Origin: Cohnella sp. AR92 | Lineage (GTDB): Bacteria > Bacillota > Bacilli > Paenibacillales > Paenibacillaceae | DNA length: 64,000 nt | Reading direction: 5' to 3' | Assembly (NCBI RefSeq): GCF_003990975.1 | Contig: NZ_RZJR01000017.1 | Span: 52,940 to 116,939, forward strand | Part shown: in pieces, positions 59,384 through 64,000 of the stretch | How positions within the stretch are numbered: position 1 is the first letter of the stretch | How the letters are laid out: the number at the start of each line of letters is the position of its first letter | The notes under the pieces: model-generated | Database searches by the model: none | What the model saw: the letters and a program-made list of their open reading frames with translations, nothing else | What the model was told of the DNA's origin: nothing | Position numbers and translations under genes: made by a program

Positions 59384-59980
59384 ATGAGATCATTGGGCTT
59401 AGCGTTATCCTGCATCGGCATGTCGGCATTGCTGATCGCGGGATGCGGCAACCAGAGCAACGGGAACAACGGAGTCACGACGAAGAATGCCAATCGCGCC
59501 CATACGATCCAACAGAATTCGTACAGAGGGAACGCGAATCAAGAAAATAACGTGATCGACCGGAATTATCGCGGGCAGAATAGGAACGGTGCGAGCTATC
59601 GCAGCCAAAGCGCATCGACGAATGGGCACGTTCTTCAACTTGGGGATTGGCTCTCGATCATCGGTACCCGCGGCCACTCGGGCATGGGGACAAGATCCGT
59701 CGGAGACGGCATGGGATCCTCCCAATCGCAGCCGGGGAAGACTCCGGAACATCAATTGGTGTTGAATGTAAGCGATCCGGAAGCGATCGCCGCCATCGAT
59801 CGCATCAACGATATCCTGTCCAATCGTTCCTCGGTGGGGAATAATTCGGATACGCTGCTTAACGACTTGAGCCTCGTCCTGCAGAAGGCGGCCGCCTCGA
59901 ATAACGGCAATACGAAGTTGGACAGAGCGGGTACCGCAAATGGCATGGGCACCTCGGGCGTTACGCCGAACTCGCGATAA
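59384..59980 (+). CDS. Small lipoprotein, Asn/Gly/Ser-rich, unknown function
   Basis: 198 aa from ATG 59384, after GAAGGCGAGGTG. Lipobox MSALLIAGC (Cys near 21), then a ~100-residue low-complexity region rich in Asn, Gln, Arg, Ser and Gly (RNGASYRSQSASTNG, GHSGMGTRSVGDGMGSS). A more ordered segment follows (HQLVLNVSDPEAIAAIDRINDILSNRSS), which recalls YhcN/YlaJ-type sporulation lipoproteins but is not a firm match. It ends before a good terminator. Surface-attached and of unknown role. Confidence 0.6.
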   Translation: MRSLGLALSCIGMSALLIAGCGNQSNGNNGVTTKNANRAHTIQQNSYRGNANQENNVIDRNYRGQNRNGASYRSQSASTNGHVLQLGDWLSIIGTRGHSGMGTRSVGDGMGSSQSQPGKTPEHQLVLNVSDPEAIAAIDRINDILSNRSSVGNNSDTLLNDLSLVLQKAAASNNGNTKLDRAGTANGMGTSGVTPNSR

Positions 59981-60015
59981 GAGTCATTGAAGGACATTAA
60001 GGGATAAAAAGAGGG

Positions 60016-60046
60016 ACGGAACCTGCGAATCGGCGGGTTCCGTTTT
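60016..60046 (+). terminator. Intrinsic terminator of the lipoprotein gene
   Basis: ACGGAACC (60016-60023) and GGTTCCGT (60035-60042), extended by G/C bases, followed by TTTTC. Confidence 0.8.
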
Positions 60047-60083
60047 CTGTTACAATTAGACACAAAGAGGAGGAGAGAGGCTC

Positions 60084-60602
60084 ATGGCAACCATTCATCC
60101 TTACGGCGGGAAACAGCCGGACATACACGAGACCGTTTACTTGGCGAACGGGAGCGTCGTCACGGGAGACGTCAAGATCGGCAAGGAGACGAGCATCTGG
60201 TACAACGTCGTTATCCGCGGCGATGTCGCCCCAACCCTAATCGGGGAGAGAACTAGCATTCAGGACAATTCGACTTTGCATCAGAGTCCCGGCAATCCGC
60301 TTATTATCGAGGACGACGTAACCGTCGGCCATAACGCCATTCTTCACAGCTGCATCGTGAGAAAAGGCGCGCTGATCGGGATGGGAGCCATCGTACTTGA
60401 CGGGGCGGAGATCGGCGAGGAGGCGATGGTGGGAGCGGGAGCTCTGGTTCCTCCGGGCAAGAAGATCCCTCCACGCACGTTGGTTATCGGTTCTCCGGCC
60501 AAGCCTATGCGCGAGCTGAACGAACGGGACTTCGCCGATATGCAGCGGATCCGCAGGGAGTATGTGGAGAAAGGGCAGTATTATAAAAAGCTGGAATCGT
60601 AA
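60084..60602 (+). CDS. Gamma-carbonic-anhydrase-like hexapeptide protein (YtoA/PaaY type)
   Basis: 172 aa. Left-handed beta-helix hexapeptide repeats run from VYLANGSVVTGDVKIGKETSIWYNVVIRGD to the end of the helix. Metal-binding His residues stand in LHQSPGNP, VTVGHNAILHSC and nearby; GMGAIVLDGAEIGEEAMVGAGALVPPGKKIPPRTLVIGSPAKPMREL is the family's C-terminal signature. These proteins bind a divalent metal; some hydrate CO2, others are acyl-CoA thioesterases or of unknown activity. AAGAGGAGGAGAG precedes ATG 60084; the gene is monocistronic. Confidence 0.88.
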   Translation: MATIHPYGGKQPDIHETVYLANGSVVTGDVKIGKETSIWYNVVIRGDVAPTLIGERTSIQDNSTLHQSPGNPLIIEDDVTVGHNAILHSCIVRKGALIGMGAIVLDGAEIGEEAMVGAGALVPPGKKIPPRTLVIGSPAKPMRELNERDFADMQRIRREYVEKGQYYKKLES

Positions 60603-60605
60603 GGC

Positions 60606-60653
60606 AAAAAGGCCATCCGAGGGAGAGAAGATCTCCTTTGGATGGCCTTTTTT
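60606..60653 (+). terminator. Intrinsic terminator
   Basis: AAAAAGGCCATCC (60606-60618) and GGATGGCCTTTTTT (60640-60653), with inner GGGAGA/TCTCC pairing; the T run is part of the 3' arm. Confidence 0.9.
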
Positions 60654-60665
60654 CGTAGTCGTTTG

Positions 60666-60694
60666 TTGCAATCGCCATGTTGATGTGCTAATAA
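60666..60694 (+). promoter_or_regulatory. Promoter of the SDR gene
   Basis: -35 TTGCAA (60666-60671), a 17-bp spacer and -10 TAATAA (60689-60694). A ~45-nt leader follows to ACGAGGAGGC and ATG 60747. Confidence 0.5.
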
Positions 60695-60746
60695 TTAGGT
60701 GAACAAATATACACTATGTAAATGAAATACACGAGGAGGCATTCAT

Positions 60747-61490
60747 ATGAGATTACAAGGCAAAGTAGCGATTATTACGGGTGCGGCAAACGGCATGGGT
60801 GCGGCTGAAGCCAAAATTTTCGCCCAAGAAGGCGCTAAGGTCGTCGCGACGGATTTGAACGAAGCGAAGCTCAACGAACTGGTAGAAGAGATAAAAGCGA
60901 GCGGCGGGGAAGCGATCGCCGTCAAGCAGAACGTCACTTCGGAAGAGGAATGGAAGGCGCTCGTCCGGAAGACGGTAGAGCTCTACGGCAAAGTCGACGT
61001 TCTGGTGAACAACGCCGGAATCGCCAGCGTCAAGACGATGGATAACATGGAGATGAGCGAATGGAACGCTGTCATGGACGTGAATCTTAACGGCTGCGTT
61101 CTGGGCATGAAATATTGCATCCCCGAGATGAAGAAGGCGGGGGGCGGTTCGGTCATCAACATCTCTTCCATCGGCGGCATCGTCGGCATGGCGGGCTCCA
61201 GCCCTTATACGGCAGCCAAGGGCGCCTTGCGCGCGTTATCGAAGTCGGCCGCCGTTGAATACGGCAAGGATAAGATCCGCGTCAACTCCGTGCATCCGGG
61301 CATCATCGTCACGCCGATGACCGCTCCCAGCATGGAGACGGCCATGCCGTATTATCAAGCCCATACTCAACTTCCGTACATGGGCGATCCGGAGGATGTC
61401 GCTTATGGAGTCGTGTTCCTGGCGAGCGACGAGTCGAAGTTCATGACGGGCGCGGAATTGGTGATCGACGGCGGTTGGACCGCACTATAA
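60747..61490 (+). CDS. Short-chain dehydrogenase/reductase (classical SDR)
   Basis: 247 aa. Rossmann motif TGAANGMGAAEAKIF (T-G-x3-G-x-G) near residue 12; Asp at the end of strand 2 in VVATDLNEAK, which favours NAD(H); NNAGIAS near 90; catalytic Ser in INISSIGGIVG near 141 and Tyr-x-x-x-Lys in SPYTAAKGAL near 155; HPGIIVTPM; and the C-terminal GAELVIDGGWTAL. It oxidises or reduces an alcohol/ketone substrate that cannot be specified; the sequence is like those of glucose- and hydroxysteroid-dehydrogenase-type SDRs. It is monocistronic, between a promoter and a strong terminator. Confidence 0.9.
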   Translation: MRLQGKVAIITGAANGMGAAEAKIFAQEGAKVVATDLNEAKLNELVEEIKASGGEAIAVKQNVTSEEEWKALVRKTVELYGKVDVLVNNAGIASVKTMDNMEMSEWNAVMDVNLNGCVLGMKYCIPEMKKAGGGSVINISSIGGIVGMAGSSPYTAAKGALRALSKSAAVEYGKDKIRVNSVHPGIIVTPMTAPSMETAMPYYQAHTQLPYMGDPEDVAYGVVFLASDESKFMTGAELVIDGGWTAL

Positions 61491-61497
61491 CGAACGA

Positions 61498-61540
61498 ACG
61501 GCGATGCGGGGAAGCAGATCTTCCCCCGCGTCGTTTTTTT
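61498..61540 (+). terminator. Intrinsic terminator of the SDR gene
   Basis: ACGGCGATGCGGGGAAG and CTTCCCCCGCGTCGT form a stem with one bulge around loop CAGAT, followed by seven T (61534-61540). Confidence 0.9.
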
Positions 61541-61615
61541 CTATTCGCCCCGTTCTTTTTCCGCCGCATGAAGTCATGCTAGTATAGAGGGATAAAGAGA
61601 TGGGTGTGATGACGG

Positions 61616-62215
61616 TTGGCTAGAAGAGACCCGCGACAAGCGTATTCGATCAAAAAAATGCAGAACGCCTATTTGTCGCTCCTGCTCAAAGAAAACGAAA
61701 GCCTGACAATTCAACGCCTCTGCCAGGAAGCCCAAGTGACTCGTCCTACTTTCTATAAGATGTACAAGGACATTGTCGACCTAAGGGTGGATTTGCACCA
61801 CGGTATCCTCAAAGACCTCAAAGAATCGCTGACCATCCATAATCCGCAACGGATCGCGAACCTTCTACCTGAATATTTGCCTCATAATATGGTTGCTCTA
61901 TTCGAGCATATTCTGCAGAACCAGCTTGCCTATGAAGTGTTGCTCGTGTATAAGCCCGACGACTTGTTTATCCAGGAAGTGAAGGGGATTCTAAGGCAGT
62001 ACGTCGAGGACGGAATTCGGCTGCCGCAGACGACGGAGGACGAGCTTCGCATCGAAGCGGGCTTCGTGATCGCCTACACGACGGGCGCTTATCTGGAGAG
62101 CATCATCTGGTGGATTCTCAGCAATTACCGTCTGTCTCCCGAGCAGATGGCGGCGAAGCTGCTGGAGGTGTCCTTGCACGGGCCTTACAAGAACCCTATT
62201 CAGTGGCATCGATAA
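61616..62215 (+). CDS. TetR-family transcriptional regulator
   Basis: 199 aa from TTG 61616; the Shine-Dalgarno is weak (GATGGGTGTGATG). The helix-turn-helix reads ESLTIQRLCQEAQVTRPTFYKMYKDIVDLRVDL, with the typical P-T-F-Y-x-x-Y; the C-terminal ligand domain resembles the TetR_C_7/YxaF-like type (YEVLLVYKPDDLFIQEVKGIL, then YTTGAYLESIIWWI). It is followed after 92 bp by the aldo/keto reductase gene, but the operator ahead of that gene is of MerR type, so the target of this protein is uncertain; it may be the SDR gene or itself. Confidence 0.83.
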   Translation: MARRDPRQAYSIKKMQNAYLSLLLKENESLTIQRLCQEAQVTRPTFYKMYKDIVDLRVDLHHGILKDLKESLTIHNPQRIANLLPEYLPHNMVALFEHILQNQLAYEVLLVYKPDDLFIQEVKGILRQYVEDGIRLPQTTEDELRIEAGFVIAYTTGAYLESIIWWILSNYRLSPEQMAAKLLEVSLHGPYKNPIQWHR

Positions 62216-62238
62216 GAAGGGGCCGGAGCGTTCGGGGA

Positions 62239-62269
62239 TTGACTTGAAGTTAACTTCAAGTGCGATAAT
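62239..62269 (+). promoter_or_regulatory. MerR-type promoter/operator of the aldo/keto reductase gene
   Basis: -35 TTGACT (62239-62244) and -10 GATAAT (62264-62269) are separated by 19 bp, the overlong spacer typical of MerR-activated promoters. The spacer carries ACTTGAAGTTAACTTCAAGT (62242-62261), a perfect 20-bp palindrome with the TTAA centre seen in SoxR/AdhR-type operators. Activation by DNA twisting is the known MerR mechanism. No merR-type gene is in the window. Confidence 0.8.
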
Positions 62270-62307
62270 GGATGCATTCCTGTATTCTGCGAAAGCGAGG
62301 GATCAGC

Positions 62308-63288
62308 TTGGAATATGTTAAACTCGGCAATACCGGTCTGGACGTGTCGCGAATCTGCCTGGGATGCATGAGCTACGGCGTGGCGGAGAGGTGGACTCAT
62401 CCGTGGGTGCTCAATGAAGAGAACAGCCGGCCGATTCTAAAAAGAGCTTTGGAGCTTGGAATCAACTTTTTCGATACGGCCAATATTTATTCGGTCGGAA
62501 GCAGCGAAGAGGTTCTAGGGCGCGCGCTCAAGGATTACGCCAACCGGGATGAGGTCGTTATCGCGACTAAGGTCTATTTTCGCATGCGACCGGGTCCGAA
62601 CGGAGCGGGGCTCTCCCGCAAAGCCATCCTGAGCGAGATCGATAACAGCCTGAAGAGATTGGGCACCGATTACGTGGATCTGTATCAGATCCACCGGTGG
62701 GACTACGAGACGCCGATCGAAGAGACGATGGAAGCCTTGCACGATGTCGTGAAGGCCGGCAAAGCGCGATACATAGGAGCATCCGCCATGTATGCCTGGC
62801 AATTCCAGAAGGCGCTGCATGCAGCCGAGAAGCATGGATGGACGCGATTCTCGGCGATGCAGAATCACCTCAACCTCCTCTATCGCGAAGAGGAGAGGGA
62901 GATGATGCCGCTCTGCAAGGAGGAGAAGATCGGGGTCATTCCTTACAGCCCGCTCGCTTCCGGCCGATTGGCCCGGGAATGGGGAGCGACGACGTTCCGT
63001 TCGGAGACGGATCAAGCGCAGCGGATGAAGTACGGTTCCACGGAAGCGGTGGATCGGCTGGTTGCGGACCGAGTAACGGAGATCGCGGAGAAGCGCGGCG
63101 TGCCTCGCGCGCAGATCGCGCTCGCGTGGCTTCTGCAGAAACACCAGGTGGCCGCCCCGATTATCGGCGCGACGAGCATCGCTCAGCTCGAGGAAGCAAT
63201 CGGCTCTCTGGAGATCGAGTTGACGCCGGATGAGATAACCGCGCTCGAAGAGCTCTATGTTCCTCATCGCGTTGTCGGCGCATTGTAA
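62308..63288 (+). CDS. Aldo/keto reductase (YajO/YhdN-like)
   Basis: 326 aa from TTG 62308, after GCGAGGGATC; the family starts here with EYVKLGNTGLDVSRICLGCMSYG. The catalytic tetrad can be placed: Asp in NFFDTANIYSVGSSEE near 52, Tyr in the same motif near 57, Lys in VIATKVYFRM near 83 and His in DLYQIHRWDYETP near 128. NADPH binding: IGVIPYSPLASGRLARE near 210 and IGATSIAQLEEAI near 290. It reduces aldehydes or ketones with NADPH. The MerR-type promoter points to induction by an electrophile such as an aldehyde or quinone. Confidence 0.9.
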   Translation: MEYVKLGNTGLDVSRICLGCMSYGVAERWTHPWVLNEENSRPILKRALELGINFFDTANIYSVGSSEEVLGRALKDYANRDEVVIATKVYFRMRPGPNGAGLSRKAILSEIDNSLKRLGTDYVDLYQIHRWDYETPIEETMEALHDVVKAGKARYIGASAMYAWQFQKALHAAEKHGWTRFSAMQNHLNLLYREEEREMMPLCKEEKIGVIPYSPLASGRLAREWGATTFRSETDQAQRMKYGSTEAVDRLVADRVTEIAEKRGVPRAQIALAWLLQKHQVAAPIIGATSIAQLEEAIGSLEIELTPDEITALEELYVPHRVVGAL

Positions 63289-63293
63289 GACAG

Positions 63294-63334
63294 AGGCAGC
63301 CTGGGACGAATAGGTCCTTGGCTGCCTTTGTTCT
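63294..63334 (+). terminator. Terminator of the aldo/keto reductase gene
   Basis: AGGCAGCC (63294-63301) and GGCTGCCT (63320-63327), an 8-bp perfect stem with inner GGAC/GTCC pairing, followed by TTGTTCTT. Confidence 0.75.
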
Positions 63335-63433
63335 TATGAGATATTCGAACCGGTCGCCTGAGCTCCTTCTTTACGCGATTTGGGAGTTTAAGAGCACGAG
63401 AAGAAAGAGCAGTAAACTGTAAGATAATACCTG

Positions 63434-63463
63434 TTGCAATCAGGTTGCGATTCATGGTACATT
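63434..63463 (+). promoter_or_regulatory. Candidate rRNA operon promoter
   Basis: -35 TTGCAA (63434-63439), an 18-bp spacer and -10 TACATT (63458-63463), about 310 bp before the 16S gene. A GC-rich GCGCCGCTG follows the -10 region. Other rrn promoters may exist in the same stretch. Confidence 0.45.
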
Positions 63464-63770
63464 ATTTCTCGCGCCGCTGAGGCCGAGCACGAATCGCTTC
63501 TTACATAAGAGGAATATGAGTTCTAGGTTGCACGAAATAATCGTCAAACTGGAAAACATTGAGGGTTGCCAAGCCGAACGGCATGCGGTAAGATGTAATT
63601 CCTGCTTCGGAAACGAGGCGGACAAGCAAGAAATAAGAGATTCACAACTTGTTCCTTGAAAACTGAACATCGAGCGTAAATGGAAATAAATCGTCAAGCG
63701 GAACTTCGGTTCTGCGAGACAAACCAGCAGTACAGAACGAGCCTTCAAGGTTCTTCAAAAAGGTTTACCT
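63464..63770 (+). other. rRNA operon leader
   Basis: About 300 bp without a protein gene. It includes CTTGTTCCTTGAAAACTGAA near 63650, a sequence widely seen in Bacillales rRNA leaders and spacers, and AACCTTGAAGG/CCTTCAAGGTT-type complementarity near 63740 that may belong to the 16S processing stem. Confidence 0.6.
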
Positions 63771-64000
63771 TTATGGAGAGTTTGATCCTGGCTCAGGACG
63801 AACGCTGGCGGCGTGCCTAATACATGCAAGTCGAGCGGATCTTCTTGAGTAGCTTGCTACTCAAGAAGGTTAGCGGCGGACGGGTGAGTAACACGTAGGC
63901 AACCTGCCCATAAGACCGGGATAACATTCGGAAACGAATGCTAAGACCGGATACGCAGGACTGGGGCATCCCGGTTCTGGGAAACACGGTGCAAGCTGTG
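63771..64000 (+). rRNA. 16S ribosomal RNA, first ~230 nt (cut by right edge)
   Basis: Starts near TTATGGAGAGTTTGATCCTG and continues GACGAACGCTGGCGGCGTGC, CTAATACATGCAAGTCGAGC, the V1 hairpin CTTCTTGAGTAGC/GCTACTCAAGAAG, and GACGGGTGAGTAACACGTAG. The V2 region (ACATTCGGAAACGAATGC, then TAAGACCGGATACGCAG) is of the Cohnella/Paenibacillus type. The exact 5' end is set by RNase processing and is approximate. Confidence 0.96.

Overview
The window comes from a spore-forming, Gram-positive member of the Paenibacillaceae, most likely Cohnella or Paenibacillus. Evidence for this: the first ~230 nt of a 16S rRNA gene at the right edge, strong AGGAGG ribosome-binding sites with frequent TTG starts, a CotD-type spore-coat gene, the yqhG-yqhH pair, a YqzE-like gene, and many CUT1-type sugar ABC transporters paired with YesM/YesN two-component systems. 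By eye most of the DNA is GC-rich (roughly 55-60%). Two stretches are clearly AT-rich and look acquired: 23.75-24.35 kb and 31.2-33.0 kb.

Layout. (1) 0-5.3 kb: an aromatic meta-cleavage operon: flavin reductase (cut by the left edge), an FAD synthetase paralogue, a LigB-type extradiol dioxygenase, a ring-fission-product hydrolase, a 2-keto-4-pentenoate hydratase and an MFS importer. (2) 5.4-10.1 kb: pckA, an Asp/Glu-racemase-fold protein, and a PadR repressor-MFS exporter operon with a clear operator. (3) 10.3-15.2 kb: an iron/polyamine-type ABC importer followed by an alkaline-phosphatase-superfamily hydrolase, perhaps a phosphorus-compound uptake unit. (4) 15.3-20.4 kb: tRNA-Leu, then a promoter with a cre-like site and a leader hairpin ending in a T run, then a maltodextrin-type ABC operon (MdxEFG-like) with its LacI regulator. 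(5) 20.4-31.2 kb: housekeeping and spore genes: CotD-like protein, xpt, polysaccharide deacetylase, CwlD-like amidase, yqzE-like, isochorismatase, yqhG/yqhH and the B12-dependent ribonucleotide reductase nrdJ with NrdR-box-like sites. (6) 31.2-33.0 kb: an AT-rich island with a CbxX-type AAA+ ATPase. (7) 33.0-52.9 kb: a carbohydrate region with two transporter systems, two YesM/YesN pairs, an orphan binding protein, a cytoplasmic GH43 enzyme, a carboxylesterase and a sugar isomerase. (8) 53.0-63.3 kb: assorted regulators, transporters and redox enzymes. (9) 63.3-64 kb: promoter, leader and start of an rrn operon.

How the genes work together. In the carbohydrate region, imported oligosaccharides would be de-esterified and cut by cytoplasmic enzymes (carboxylesterase and GH43, both without signal peptides). 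The promoters of the permease-permease-SBP-esterase-GH43 operon (34.05 kb) and of the SBP-kinase-regulator operon (40.93 kb) are near-copies of each other. They match at 33 of 45 positions, including bases outside the -35 and -10 boxes, which suggests one regulon and a possible operator for the YesN-type regulator.

Most unexpected observations: two genes (a PadR regulator and xpt) have ATC exactly where their families have the initiator ATG, with good ribosome-binding sites upstream and no usable ATG/GTG/TTG nearby; the matched promoter pair; a MerR-type promoter (20-bp perfect palindrome in a 19-bp spacer) ahead of an aldo/keto reductase with no MerR gene nearby; and the leader hairpin ahead of the maltodextrin operon. 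I found no CRISPR array, prophage, integrase or intact insertion sequence.
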